Source: Bradyrhizobium sp. in8p8 (GTDB taxonomy: Bacteria > Pseudomonadota > Alphaproteobacteria > Rhizobiales > Xanthobacteraceae). From it: a stretch of DNA of 64,000 nucleotides. The stretch lies in assembly GCF_000426845.1 (NCBI RefSeq), contig NZ_AUGD01000006.1, forward strand, positions 248,001 to 312,000, written 5' to 3'. The translations under genes were made by a program, and so were the position numbers. Positions 1 to 9,191 of the stretch are shown here, one piece after another (the stretch's first letter is position 1; every line of letters starts with the position of its first letter). Under the pieces are notes generated by a model. The model was not told the DNA's origin. It searched no databases and was given only the letters and a program-made list of their open reading frames with translations.

Positions 1-869
1 CCTGGGGCGCCGGCGGAGGCACCGACGCCACCGCGCGCATTGTCGCAGCGCTGCTCGAAAAGGATCTCGGTCAGCCCTTCAATGTGGTCAACCGCACCGG
101 CGGTTCCGGCGTGGTCGGCCATAGCGCGATCGCGACCGCCCAGCCCGACGGCTACACCATCGGCATGCTCACCGTCGAAATCTCGATGATGCACTGGCAG
201 GGCCTCACGGACTTGACGCCCAAGAGCTACACCCCGCTGGCCCTCATGAACGAGGACCCGCCGGGCATCCAGGTCTCCTCCTCCTCGCCGTACAAGACGG
301 TCAAGGAACTTGCCGACGCCATCAAGGCGGCGCCTCCCGGCAAGTTCAAGGCGTCGGGCACCGGCCAGGGCGGCATCTGGCATCTGGCCCTGGTCGGCTG
401 GATGCAGGCGATGGGTCTGCCCGCCAATCAAGTGGCTTGGGTGCCCTCGAACGGCGCGGCACCCGCGATGCAGGACCTCGCCGCCGGCGGCCTCGACCTC
501 ACCACATGTTCGGTGCCCGAGGCGCGCGCCATCATCGAGGCCGGCAAAGCCAGGAGCCTCGCCATCATGGCACCGGCCCGCAACCCGATCTTCAAGGACG
601 TGCCGACACTGAAGGAGGCGATGGGCATCGACTACGCGACGGGCGCCTGGCGCGGCATTGCCGGGCCAAAGAACCTGCCGCCGGAGATTGCAACCAAGCT
701 CACAGCGGCGCTGAAGAAGGTCTACGATTCCGCCGAGTACAAAGACTTCATGAGCAATCGCGGCTTTGGCACCGTATGGGGCGATGCCGCTCATTTCGCC
801 GGCTTCATGGACAAGGGCGATGCCCAGATGGGCGAGGCGATGAAGGCGGCGGGCCTGAGCAAGGCGTGA
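1..869 (+). CDS. Tripartite tricarboxylate transporter substrate-binding protein, Bug/TctC family (5' truncated)
   Basis: Periplasmic solute-binding receptor of a TTT transporter; this family binds organic acids and hands them to the TctB/TctA membrane subunits. The open frame runs in from the left edge (first full codon at base 3), so the signal peptide and first part of lobe 1 are missing. The visible part starts with a WGAGGGTDATAR segment and continues with NRTGGSGVVGH, both typical of Bug proteins near the ligand cleft, and ends with the usual C-terminal helix region. About 289 codons are present of roughly 320 expected. It is followed by tctB and tctA in the same direction, which supports the assignment. 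The substrate cannot be read from sequence. Confidence 0.9.
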   Translation, partial: WGAGGGTDATARIVAALLEKDLGQPFNVVNRTGGSGVVGHSAIATAQPDGYTIGMLTVEISMMHWQGLTDLTPKSYTPLALMNEDPPGIQVSSSSPYKTVKELADAIKAAPPGKFKASGTGQGGIWHLALVGWMQAMGLPANQVAWVPSNGAAPAMQDLAAGGLDLTTCSVPEARAIIEAGKARSLAIMAPARNPIFKDVPTLKEAMGIDYATGAWRGIAGPKNLPPEIATKLTAALKKVYDSAEYKDFMSNRGFGTVWGDAAHFAGFMDKGDAQMGEAMKAAGLSKA

Positions 870-953
870 TCTGGCATCGCGACGCTCTGATCGCCCCTCC
901 CCGCCGGCGGGAAGAGCGAGTGCGCTTGCCAGAATTCTGACAGGACTTTTCTC

Positions 954-1445
954 ATGCGTCTTCCCGACTCCGTCACGGGATCGTTTCTCGTCGTGCTCGG
1001 CGTGGCCGCCGCCTATGGCGGCTACATCTTGCCGCCGGTGCCGGGCCAGCCGGTCGGCCCGAACGTATTTCCACTGGTGATCGGCTGCGGTCTTGCACTG
1101 TGTGGGCTCGCGATCGCGTTCGGCATTGGCCATTCCTTCGAAGAGGAGGAAGAGTTGGTCCCGTTCGAGGACGGCCAGGCGGCCGCACCGCCGCCGCAAG
1201 GCAAGCTCTACGGCCTGCGCGCGTTGTTGCCGCCAGCGTTGCTGCTGTTCTACGTCTTTGCCGCGGACCGGCTCGGTTTCATCATCACCGCGGCAATCAT
1301 TGTCTACATCACGTCGACCGCGCTCGGGGCGAAATGGAAGCTGGCGCTGCCGCTCGCGGCGCTCTCGCCCTTCGCCATCCACCTCATCTTCGGCAAGCTG
1401 CTGCGCGTGCCGCTGCCGGCCGGCCTGCTGCCGACGCCCTGGTGA
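954..1445 (+). CDS. Tripartite tricarboxylate transporter small membrane subunit, TctB family
   Basis: Small inner-membrane subunit of the TTT transporter, 163 aa, the usual size for TctB. Hydrophobic segments lie at about residues 8-27, 38-60, 90-110, and a C-terminal pair from about 112 to 150, with an acidic loop (EEEEELVPFEDG) between the second and third. An AGGAC sequence sits about 8 bases before the ATG. It follows the solute-binding protein by 84 bases and abuts the large subunit, so the three are very probably one transcription unit. TctB sequences diverge strongly; identity rests on size, topology and position. Confidence 0.9.
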   Translation: MRLPDSVTGSFLVVLGVAAAYGGYILPPVPGQPVGPNVFPLVIGCGLALCGLAIAFGIGHSFEEEEELVPFEDGQAAAPPPQGKLYGLRALLPPALLLFYVFAADRLGFIITAAIIVYITSTALGAKWKLALPLAALSPFAIHLIFGKLLRVPLPAGLLPTPW

Positions 1446-1448
1446 TTG

Positions 1449-2960
1449 ATGTTGAAGACCCTGATTGATGCGTTCGCGCTGATCTCCACCTGGGAGGTCA
1501 TCATCTCCATATTCGCGGCCTCGGTGTACGGGCTGGTGATCGGCTCGCTGCCGGGCCTGTCGGCGACGATGGCGACCGCCCTGCTCGTCCCCGTCACCTT
1601 CTACCTGTCCCCGATTGCGGCGATCGCAACCATCGTGGCAGCCTCGTCGATGGCGATCTTCTCCGGCGACATTCCCGGCGCGCTGCTCCGCATCCCCGGC
1701 ACGCCCGCTTCTGCCGCCTATGCAGACGAGGCCTATGCCATGACGCGCAAGGGCCAGGCCGAGCTCGCGCTAGGCGCCGGTGTCTGGTTCTCCGCGGTCG
1801 GCGGCATCGCCGGCGTGCTGTCGCTGATGATCCTGGCGCCGCCGCTCGCCGAGATCGCGCTGTCGTTCTCGACCTTCGAATATTTCTGGCTGGCGCTGCT
1901 CGGCCTGATGTGCGCCACCCTGGTGGCGCGCTCCTCGCCGGTGAAGGCGATTGCCGGCATGTTCATCGGCTTGCTCGTGGCCTGCATCGGCATCGAGAAT
2001 CCCGGCGGCATTCCGCGCTTCACCTTCGGCCTGACCGATCTGTTCGGCGGCATCGAGCCGATCCCGGCGCTGGTCGGGGTGTTTGCAGTCGCGCAGGTGA
2101 TGCGCGCAATGCTGGCGCCCGAGCCGCCACCGCTGCCGCGACGAAAATTCGGAAGCATCCTGGCCGGCCAATGGAGGCTCACGAAGCTGTATCACTGGCA
2201 GATGACGCGCGGGAACATCGTCGGCATCATCATCGGCGTGCTGCCGGGCGCCGGCGCCGACATGGCCGCCTGGGTCTCCTACGCGATGTCGAAGCGGTTC
2301 TCAAAGGAGCCGGAGAAGTTCGGCACCGGCCATGTCGAGGGCCTGGTCGAGGCCGGCGCCAGCAACAACGCCAGCATCGCCTCGGGCTGGGTGCCTTCGC
2401 TGCTGTTCGGCATCCCCGGGGACACCATCGCGGCGATCGCGATCGGCGTGCTCTACATGAAGGGTCTCAATCCGGGCCCGACGCTGTTCACCGAGAAAGC
2501 GTCGAGCATGTACGCGATCTATCTGATGTTCATCATCGCCAACATCATGATGATCCCGCTCGGCATCGCCATGATCCGCGTCGCAGCCTACATCCTGCTG
2601 GCGCCGCGCGCGGCCATCATGCCGGTCATCATGCTGTGCTGCGCGGTCGGCTCGTTCGCGATCGGCAACAACATGTTCGGCGTCGTCACCGTCGCCGCCT
2701 TCGGCGTGATCGGCTACGTCATGGAGACGAACGGCTATCCCGTCGCGGCCATGGTGCTCGGCATCGTCATGGGAACGATGGTCGAGCAGTCTTTCGTGAC
2801 CTCGCTGATCAAGTCCGATGGCAGCATCCTGCCGTTCTTCGAGCGCCCGGTCGCCGCGATCCTCGCCGCCATGGCGATCGGCGCGCTGCTCTGGCCGGTG
2901 ATGGTGTGGGTATGGCGCAAGGTGAAGCGGCCACAGGCCGCGGCGGCAACATCCCGGTGA
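1449..2960 (+). CDS. Tripartite tricarboxylate transporter large permease, TctA family
   Basis: Large membrane subunit that forms the translocation path of the TTT system, 503 aa, typical for TctA. Many transmembrane segments are visible, together with family motifs: GSLPGLSATMATALLVP near the N terminus, a GDIPGALLRIPGTP stretch around residue 80, and the second-half repeat GVLPGAGADMAAW around residue 270. The internal repeat of the PG-containing motif reflects the two-fold TctA fold. The ATG at 1449 is preferred to the in-frame TTG three bases earlier, which directly abuts the tctB stop; spacing implies translational coupling. Ligand unknown. Confidence 0.93.
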   Translation: MLKTLIDAFALISTWEVIISIFAASVYGLVIGSLPGLSATMATALLVPVTFYLSPIAAIATIVAASSMAIFSGDIPGALLRIPGTPASAAYADEAYAMTRKGQAELALGAGVWFSAVGGIAGVLSLMILAPPLAEIALSFSTFEYFWLALLGLMCATLVARSSPVKAIAGMFIGLLVACIGIENPGGIPRFTFGLTDLFGGIEPIPALVGVFAVAQVMRAMLAPEPPPLPRRKFGSILAGQWRLTKLYHWQMTRGNIVGIIIGVLPGAGADMAAWVSYAMSKRFSKEPEKFGTGHVEGLVEAGASNNASIASGWVPSLLFGIPGDTIAAIAIGVLYMKGLNPGPTLFTEKASSMYAIYLMFIIANIMMIPLGIAMIRVAAYILLAPRAAIMPVIMLCCAVGSFAIGNNMFGVVTVAAFGVIGYVMETNGYPVAAMVLGIVMGTMVEQSFVTSLIKSDGSILPFFERPVAAILAAMAIGALLWPVMVWVWRKVKRPQAAAATSR

Positions 2961-3011
2961 TTCCAGGCCAGCAGCCCTCGCCTGCCCCGCCGGGGCGTTG
3001 TAAAGCAGGGC

Positions 3012-4001
3012 ATGATCGAGAAGAAGGCTTCGCTGGACATCAAGACCCTTGCCCGCGACTTGCGCGCCGGCAGCCGTGCTGCCCTTGCCCGCGCCATCAC
3101 GCTTGTTGAGAGCCGGCGCGGCGATCATCAGGCACTCGCACGTGAGCTGGTGCAGATGCTGTTGCCCGACACCGGCAAGGCATTCCGCGTCGGTATCACC
3201 GGCTCGCCCGGCGTCGGCAAATCCACCACGATCGATGCACTCGGGATGTATCTGATCGCACAGGGCCACAAGGTCGCGGTGCTCGCGGTCGATCCGTCCT
3301 CGGCGCGCAGCGGCGGCTCGATCCTCGGCGACAAAACGCGGATGGCACGGCTGTCGGCGTCCGCGGATGCCTTCATTCGCCCCTCGCCGTCGTCTGGCAC
3401 GCTCGGCGGTGTCGCCGCCAAGACGCGCGAGGCCATGCTGCTCTGCGAGGCCGCCGGCTTTGACGTCGTGCTGGTCGAAACCGTCGGCATCGGCCAGTCC
3501 GAGACGGCGGTCTGCGACATGACGGACTTTTTCCTCGCACTCATGCTGCCGGGTGGCGGCGACGAACTTCAGGGTATCAAGAAGGGCCTCGTCGAACTCG
3601 CCGACATGATCGCGATCAACAAGGCCGACGGCGACAACCTCAAGCGCGCCAAGATCACCGCGGCCGACTATCGCAGCGCGCTGCATATTCTCGCCCCGAG
3701 GTCCGAGCATTGGCATCCCCCGGTCGAGACCTATTCGGCACTCACCGGCGATGGCATCGCAACGATATGGCAAAAGGTCCTCGATCACCGGAAAGCGATG
3801 AACGCGTCCGGTGATTTCGCCGCGCGGCGGCGCGATCAGCAGGTGAAGTGGATGTGGTCAATGCTGGAGCAGCGCATGCTGGCGCGGCTGCGCAGCGAGG
3901 CATCGGTGCGAACGAAAGTCCGGAAGATCGAAGCCGAGGTTGCCGACGGCCACCTCACCCCCGCCCTCGCAGCCGAGCGGATTCTGGAGTTGCTGCAATG
4001 A
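3012..4001 (+). CDS. meaB: MeaB/ArgK-type G3E GTPase, methylmalonyl-CoA mutase chaperone
   Basis: G3E-family P-loop GTPase of the MeaB/ArgK type, which in known systems protects and reloads adenosylcobalamin-dependent acyl-CoA mutases. The Walker A motif GITGSPGVGKST lies at residues 61-72, the Mg/switch region contains DPSSARSGGSILGDKTRM, ETVGIGQSE marks the switch II area, and NKADGDN is the base-recognition motif. At 329 aa it is normal for the family. No mutase gene is visible nearby, so the client is encoded elsewhere. The stop overlaps the start of the peptidase gene by four bases (ATGA), implying co-translation. Specific client (methylmalonyl-CoA versus another mutase) is inferred from family only. 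Confidence 0.93.
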   Translation: MIEKKASLDIKTLARDLRAGSRAALARAITLVESRRGDHQALARELVQMLLPDTGKAFRVGITGSPGVGKSTTIDALGMYLIAQGHKVAVLAVDPSSARSGGSILGDKTRMARLSASADAFIRPSPSSGTLGGVAAKTREAMLLCEAAGFDVVLVETVGIGQSETAVCDMTDFFLALMLPGGGDELQGIKKGLVELADMIAINKADGDNLKRAKITAADYRSALHILAPRSEHWHPPVETYSALTGDGIATIWQKVLDHRKAMNASGDFAARRRDQQVKWMWSMLEQRMLARLRSEASVRTKVRKIEAEVADGHLTPALAAERILELLQ

Positions 4002-4648
4002 CCGGCCTGCGCATTCTCCTCACCGGCTTCGGCCCCTTCCCCGGCGCGCCCTATAATCCGACCGAGCCGCTCGTGGCGCGGCTGACCCGGCTGCGCCGGC
4101 CGGCGCTCGACGATGTCGCGATCTCGAGCCACATCTTCCCGGTGACTTACGCCGCAGTCGACCGGCAATTGCCTGAGGTGCTCGCGGAGGTGAAGCCGGA
4201 TGCGCTGCTGATGTTCGGCCTCGCCGCACGGACGCCTTACCTGCGCATCGAGACTCGTGCGCGCAACGCCGTTACCATGCTCTGGCCCGACGCCGCCAAC
4301 ACCCGCTCGAGCAAGCGCGGGATCGCCGGCCACGCCGACGCGATGACGTTCGGGCCGCATACGGCGAGGCTGCTGCGCGCGGCGTGCCTCACCGGCATCG
4401 ACGCGCGCGCCTCGCGCGATGCCGGCGCCTATCTCTGCAATTACCTGAGCTGGCGCGCAATCGAACGCGTCAGGGCTGGCGGGCCACAGCTTGCGGCGTT
4501 CATCCATATTCCCCTGCTTGCGCGCGGCGGCGCGGTACGGCGCAAAGGAGCGCCACGCATCACGCTGGAGGAACTGGTGGACGCAGGGGAAGCCATGCTG
4601 ATGGAGACGGTTCGGCTGGCAAGGAAGACACGCAGCCCGCTTGCGTAA
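3998..4648 (+). CDS. pcp: Pyroglutamyl-peptidase I (pyrrolidone-carboxylate peptidase, C15)
   Basis: Cytoplasmic cysteine peptidase that removes N-terminal pyroglutamate from peptides. The N terminus has the family motif LLTGFGPFPG followed by NPTE. The three catalytic residues can be placed: Glu in LRIETRARN, Cys in AYLCNYLSW and His in AFIHIPLL, in family order and spacing. The 216 aa length is right for the C15 family. The ATG at 3998 overlaps the meaB stop (ATGA) and is preceded by GGAG inside meaB. The pairing with meaB has no obvious metabolic logic. Confidence 0.9.
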   Translation: MTGLRILLTGFGPFPGAPYNPTEPLVARLTRLRRPALDDVAISSHIFPVTYAAVDRQLPEVLAEVKPDALLMFGLAARTPYLRIETRARNAVTMLWPDAANTRSSKRGIAGHADAMTFGPHTARLLRAACLTGIDARASRDAGAYLCNYLSWRAIERVRAGGPQLAAFIHIPLLARGGAVRRKGAPRITLEELVDAGEAMLMETVRLARKTRSPLA

Positions 4649-4744
4649 ACATTTAACCCTACCGCGAACAATTCTCACGATCCCCGCCGCCCTGCGCTAC
4701 CTAGTCGGCGCGGACACCCTCCCGCGTCCGCCGGAGGACGCGTC

Positions 4745-6115
4745 ATGGACCTCAATCGCCGTCATCTCATCGGAGCCTCGACTGTCGGCGTCGCCGGCGC
4801 TCTGACCATGCCTGCCGACGCTGCGCGCGCCGCGCCGCTGACGTCGCTGCTCGGCCGCGACGCCACGCAATACGGCGTGCGGCCCGGCAGCAACGAGGAC
4901 CAGACGCGCGCGTTGCAGCGCGCCATTGACGAGGCCGCGCGGACGCAAATGCCGCTCGCCTTGCCTCCGGGCATCTACCGCAGCGGATCTCTGCGCCTGC
5001 CGAACGGCGCACAACTGATCGGCGTGCGCGGCGCGACCAGGCTGGTCTTCACCGGCGGGGCCTCGATGATCCAGAGCGACGGCTCCGATGCGATCGGCCT
5101 CACCGGTATCACCTTCGACGGCGGCAACATCCCGCTGGCGACGCGGCGCGGGTTGATCCATGTACTCGGCGGGCGCGACGTTCGCATCGCCGATTGCGAG
5201 ATCACCGGTTCGGGCGGCAACGGCATCTGGCTCGAGCAGGTCGCGGGCGACATCTCCGGTAACATCTTCACCAGTATCGCGGTGACGGCGGTGGTCTCAT
5301 TCGACGCCAGGGGCCTCAGCGTTTCCCGCAACACTATTCTCGGCACAAACGACAACGGCATCGAGATCCTGCGCACGGCGATCGGCGATGACGGCACGCT
5401 GGTTGCCGATAACCGCATCGAGAACATCAAGGCCGGTCCGGGCGGCTCCGGCCAGTACGGCAATGCCATCAACGCCTTCCGCGCCGGCAACGTGATCGTG
5501 CGTGGCAACCGCATCAGGAACTGCGATTACTCGGCTGTGCGCGGCAATTCGGCCTCGAACATTCACATCACAGGCAACAGTGTCAGCGACGTGCGCGAGG
5601 TGGCCCTCTACTCCGAGTTCGCGTTCGAAGCCGCGGTGATCGCCAACAACATTGTAGACGGCGCAGCCGTCGGCGTATCCGTCTGCAATTTCAACGAAGG
5701 CGGCCGCATCGCGGTGGTCCAGGGCAACATCATCCGCAACCTGATCCCGAAGCGGCCGATCGGCACTGCGCCGGACGACGACGCCGGTGTCGGCATCTAC
5801 ATCGAAGCGGATTCATCTGTGACCGGCAATGTGATCGAGAATGCGCCGTCCTACGGCATCGTCGCCGGCTGGGGAAAGTATCTGCGCGACGTTGCGATCA
5901 CGGGCAACGTGATCCGCAAGGCGCTGGCGGGTGTCGGCGTCTCCATCGTGCCGGGCGCCGGCACCGCGCTCGTGAACAACAACATGATCTCGGAGACCCC
6001 GCGGGGCGCCGTCGTCGGTCTCGATCACGCGCGTGCCGTGACACCGGATCTGTCGGCCGACGGCGCACAGCGATTCGCCCAGGTGGTGCTCGGCGGCAAT
6101 GCGGTGCGAAGGTAG
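4745..6115 (+). CDS. Tat-exported parallel beta-helix repeat protein, TIGR03808 type
   Basis: Secreted or periplasmic repeat protein of 456 aa. The N terminus carries a twin-arginine signal (NRRHLIGAS, then a hydrophobic stretch ending near ADAARAA at about residue 30). The body is a right-handed beta-helix of repeated short strands with motifs such as ITGNSVSD, VIVRGNRIRN and DVAITGNVIRK, similar to pectate-lyase or Pbl1-type repeats. A strong GGAGG ribosome site precedes the ATG. The combination of Tat signal and these repeats matches the uncharacterised family I recall as TIGR03808. A polysaccharide- or surface-related role is only inferred from fold. Confidence 0.82.
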   Translation: MDLNRRHLIGASTVGVAGALTMPADAARAAPLTSLLGRDATQYGVRPGSNEDQTRALQRAIDEAARTQMPLALPPGIYRSGSLRLPNGAQLIGVRGATRLVFTGGASMIQSDGSDAIGLTGITFDGGNIPLATRRGLIHVLGGRDVRIADCEITGSGGNGIWLEQVAGDISGNIFTSIAVTAVVSFDARGLSVSRNTILGTNDNGIEILRTAIGDDGTLVADNRIENIKAGPGGSGQYGNAINAFRAGNVIVRGNRIRNCDYSAVRGNSASNIHITGNSVSDVREVALYSEFAFEAAVIANNIVDGAAVGVSVCNFNEGGRIAVVQGNIIRNLIPKRPIGTAPDDDAGVGIYIEADSSVTGNVIENAPSYGIVAGWGKYLRDVAITGNVIRKALAGVGVSIVPGAGTALVNNNMISETPRGAVVGLDHARAVTPDLSADGAQRFAQVVLGGNAVRR

Positions 6116-6224
6116 GCATGGCTGACGGACGGGCCGTTCATCCTTCGAGGCTCACTCCGCGGTGCTCTGCAGCCGCGAAGTTCGAGCCTCAGTGATGACA
6201 GGGGAGAGCCCCTCTCCCGCCGCC

Positions 6225-6980
6225 CTAGAACGCGTTCCTGAGCAGCGGGTACTTCGCTTCCAGGCCGTCGAGGCTGAAGGTGAATTCGACCACGCGCTCG
6301 GGGGCCGCGACGATCTCCTCGGCCGGCGGGGCGAATTGCGGCAGCAGCGCTGCCATAGCCGCAGGGGCGGCCTTCGGCAGCTGCGCGGCGGGCGCTGCTG
6401 CCGGCGGCCTCACTTCCGGCGCGGTGAACGGCGCCATGGCGGCAGGCGCGAGCGGCGACCGTATGGCAGGTGCGGTGAGCGCAGGCTTCGCAGCGGGAGC
6501 CTTGAGCGGTGGCATCTCGGGGGGCGCGGTGAACGAGGCCGCTGCGGCAGGCGCAGATGCGACACGCGGCGCGATCGGAGCTTCGGCCATCTCGGCCAGA
6601 ATGTCCGGCTTCGGATCGAGCCTGACCGGCACGGCGGTTTCGAGAGCAATGTGGACGGCCTTGGGCTGCATGATCTGCCCCTGTTGCGCCCGAGGAAACA
6701 CGCGCGGCATCGTCGCGGGCGACCAGCCGAATGCAGGCGTTACGCTCGCAGCCGCCTCGGCGACATCCCCGCCAGTCGCAAGCGCGCGCCAAGTCTGGAC
6801 GGCACGCTTGGCTTCCTGGATGTTTTCGAGAAACGCGATCTCAGAATGATAACGGCGCCAGCGCCCGGTCTCGAACATCTCGGAGAGATGTTGCAGGCGC
6901 TGCTCGGCAAGAGCGCACCAGCGCGCCGCGATGTCGCGGCCTGCGACCGCGTCGCGAATAAACTCTTGGCGATGTGTCAT
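6225..6980 (-). CDS. TIGR03809-type uncharacterised protein, Pro/Ala-rich
   Basis: 251 aa protein of unknown function, convergent with the Tat-exported beta-helix gene; the two families are, from memory, usually neighbours in this bacterial family. Residues 1-75 form a compact, probably helical domain (ARWCALAEQRLQHLSEMFET, RRYHSEIAFLEN, AVQTWRALA). The rest is an Ala/Pro-rich tail with repeated APPEMPPLKAPAAKP-like segments, ending in a short conserved-looking piece (EYKYPLLRNAF-like). No signal peptide is seen, so it is probably cytoplasmic. Start chosen at the first ATG; the ribosome site is weak. Confidence 0.7.
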   Translation of the reverse strand: MTHRQEFIRDAVAGRDIAARWCALAEQRLQHLSEMFETGRWRRYHSEIAFLENIQEAKRAVQTWRALATGGDVAEAAASVTPAFGWSPATMPRVFPRAQQGQIMQPKAVHIALETAVPVRLDPKPDILAEMAEAPIAPRVASAPAAAASFTAPPEMPPLKAPAAKPALTAPAIRSPLAPAAMAPFTAPEVRPPAAAPAAQLPKAAPAAMAALLPQFAPPAEEIVAAPERVVEFTFSLDGLEAKYPLLRNAF

Positions 6981-7458
6981 GAACCAGCCCGTCGTGAGAA
7001 ATTACGGACGCGGGGACGCAACGCACACGAATCAATTTAGACGCGACATGAATATTTTGTGGAAAAGTTTTGACTTGTCCAGCAACGACACGAGCTCCGT
7101 CATCAAACACCGTAGTCGTGCGGATTTTTCCTAGGGTGTCGGAGTCAAGCTTCGCACAAGCATACCGGAGTTGCGGCGCGTCGGGCGAACCTCAGCGACC
7201 GACGCCCTACCGCTCCTCAGCCGACAGAACGAATGCGAGGCCTGTCAAAATGGGATGCCAAAAGAAAAGACCCGTCCGGGGGGACAACCGGACGGGTCGA
7301 GCCATATGGGCGCTTGGGGTGGATGGGCGCTCGCGCCTGATATGACTGATGGGGAGGGATGACCGCTCCCACATAATTTGGTCGTGGCAGCTGGCTGAAC
7401 GTTCAATGCAGGGTTCGCTTTTTTGAGCTCGGCCGGGCGCGCATCTTTGTCGCAGCCG
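6981..7458. other. Intergenic region, 478 bp, no gene seen
   Basis: Lies between two minus-strand genes. It contains the terminator-like hairpin at 7269-7298, which serves the upstream protease gene, and a more AT-rich stretch (about 7020-7130) that probably holds the promoter of the TIGR03809-type gene. Open frames here have no domain, ribosome site or plausible composition. Confidence 0.5.
7269..7298 (-). terminator. Rho-independent terminator-like hairpin after the subtilase gene
   Basis: An 11-bp perfect inverted repeat (GACCCGTCCGG / CCGGACGGGTC) with an 8-base loop. Read on the minus strand it is followed by a T-rich run (TCTTTTCTTTTGG). It lies about 160 bases past the stop of the minus-strand protease gene, so it probably ends the sigma/anti-sigma/protease transcript. 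Confidence 0.7.
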
Positions 7459-9174
7459 CTATCGAGTGGCCGGCCTATCCATCTGAGAAATCGCGGATTT
7501 ATCGTCCGAGCTCGACAGCGAGGGCTGCTCGATCGCACGGCTGCCGGGCGCATCGCGACGCTTGTCGGCGTCTTCACGTTTTGTTGTACCGGACGCGGCC
7601 GCGACCGGCGTCGCGCTGTTGGCGGGAACGGCCATGACCGCGGCAAATGCGTCGGTCTGACCGTCGCCGAAAAGCTCGTCGCGCCCGGGTGAGCCGCGGT
7701 CACGCGCGGTCTTCGCCAGCGTCATGCGCAGCGCTTCCGGCTTCAAGGCATGGTTGCGCTCGAGCAGCAGCGCGGCGACGCCGGAGACATAGGCGGCTGA
7801 GAATGAGGTCCCCGACGTCATCTGGTATTTGCCGTCCGGTGCCGGCAGGAAGATGTCGACGCCAGGGGCTGCGACCGCGATGTAGTTACCGCGATTGGAG
7901 GCGGAGAACAGCTTGTCCTGCTGATCCGTCGCGCTGACCGCGATCACATTGGGATTCGCGGCCGGATACAGCGGCGGAGATTTCGCACCGGCATTGCCGG
8001 CGGCCGCGACCAGCACGAGACCTCGCGCGGCCGTCGCGGCGATTGCGCGCTCGATCACAGCGTCCTTCGGACCGGCGAAGCTCATATTGACGATCTGCGC
8101 ACCGTGCTCGGCGGCGTAGTTCAGCGAGCGCAGGATGATGTAGGACGAACTCTCGGTGCCGCCGTTGGCGCCGCCGAAGGCCCGGATGGCGATGATGCGC
8201 GCCTCGGGCGCGCTGCCCATCAGACGGGCGTGCGCCGCGATCGCCCCGGCGATGCCGGTGCCGTGGACGTGCGGCCCCTCGGCACTGCCGAGCGCGTCGA
8301 AATTGTCGGCGATGGAATTGGCGAGTTCGGGATGCCTGGTGTCGATCCCGGAATCGATCACGGCAATTGTGACATTGGCGCCTTGCGCCAGCGTATGCGC
8401 CTGCGGCAGCCGAAGCTTTGTCAGCGCATATTGCGCAGGATCTCCCTCGGTCGTCCGCGACGATTTCTGGTCCTGGAGCGCATATCGGAAGTTCGGCTGG
8501 AGCGAGCGCACGCTGGCGTCCGCGGCGAATTCGCGCCGCACCGTCTCGTACGGCCGGCCGTCAGTGATACGGAACAGGCCGAACGTCGCCCCGATCAGCG
8601 GGAAATTTTCGGAAGCGACGCGGGTCAGGCCGTGGCGACGCGCCAGCTCGTCGGCCTCGGTCGTCGACAGCGCACCGTCGATCTCGGCGACGAATTCGCC
8701 GGCAATGCTGCGAGAGGTGACCACGGCCGGCGTGTTGTTGCCACGCCCCTTGCCGGCGCTCTTCTTGGCTGATTTGCCCGCGCCCTCGCCGCCTGCATTC
8801 GACTGGCCAGAGCATTCGCCGTCGGCCGCGCGATGGGGAGCGGTACAGGCCGGATAGAGGTTCGGCGAGTAGCGCGCATGGGGCAGCACCGGCGTCGTCG
8901 GCCGTACGCGCGACGTCGTGGCATTGGGAATGGTCGCCATCGTTCGCGGGCCGCGATCGACGCTGACGGCACGCGCAGCCACATTCGGGCTGACCCGCGG
9001 GGCAATGCTCGGAGAAATGGTCGGCGTGCGCGAGGGAACGCTGATCGTTGGCGTTCGCATGATCGCCTGCGCCTGCGCCACGTCGAAGCCGAGGCAGGCG
9101 GCGACCAGAAGCGCGGCTCCGACCGACGAACCGTAGGCCACGGCGCGTACCTTCGTCTTGGACTGGCCCGTCAT
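7459..9174 (-). CDS. Exported S8 (subtilisin-like) serine protease
   Basis: Secreted serine endopeptidase, 571 aa. A signal peptide (about 1-37, ending AQAQA) is followed by a Pro/Thr/Ser-rich linker (RTPTISVPSRTPTISP), a probable propeptide domain near 155-235, and the S8 catalytic domain from about 250. The triad is complete: Asp274 in AVIDSGIDTRHPE, His304 in HVHGTGIAG, Ser457 in TSGTSFSAAYVSG, with the oxyanion Asn393 in AAGNAG. The gene starts 17 bases after the anti-sigma stop, so it is the third gene of a sigma/anti-sigma/protease operon. It may be the effector of the regulon or act on the anti-sigma factor; neither is shown by sequence. Confidence 0.88.
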   Translation of the reverse strand: MTGQSKTKVRAVAYGSSVGAALLVAACLGFDVAQAQAIMRTPTISVPSRTPTISPSIAPRVSPNVAARAVSVDRGPRTMATIPNATTSRVRPTTPVLPHARYSPNLYPACTAPHRAADGECSGQSNAGGEGAGKSAKKSAGKGRGNNTPAVVTSRSIAGEFVAEIDGALSTTEADELARRHGLTRVASENFPLIGATFGLFRITDGRPYETVRREFAADASVRSLQPNFRYALQDQKSSRTTEGDPAQYALTKLRLPQAHTLAQGANVTIAVIDSGIDTRHPELANSIADNFDALGSAEGPHVHGTGIAGAIAAHARLMGSAPEARIIAIRAFGGANGGTESSSYIILRSLNYAAEHGAQIVNMSFAGPKDAVIERAIAATAARGLVLVAAAGNAGAKSPPLYPAANPNVIAVSATDQQDKLFSASNRGNYIAVAAPGVDIFLPAPDGKYQMTSGTSFSAAYVSGVAALLLERNHALKPEALRMTLAKTARDRGSPGRDELFGDGQTDAFAAVMAVPANSATPVAAASGTTKREDADKRRDAPGSRAIEQPSLSSSDDKSAISQMDRPATR

Positions 9175-9191
9175 CGGCTTGAGCGGCGCGC

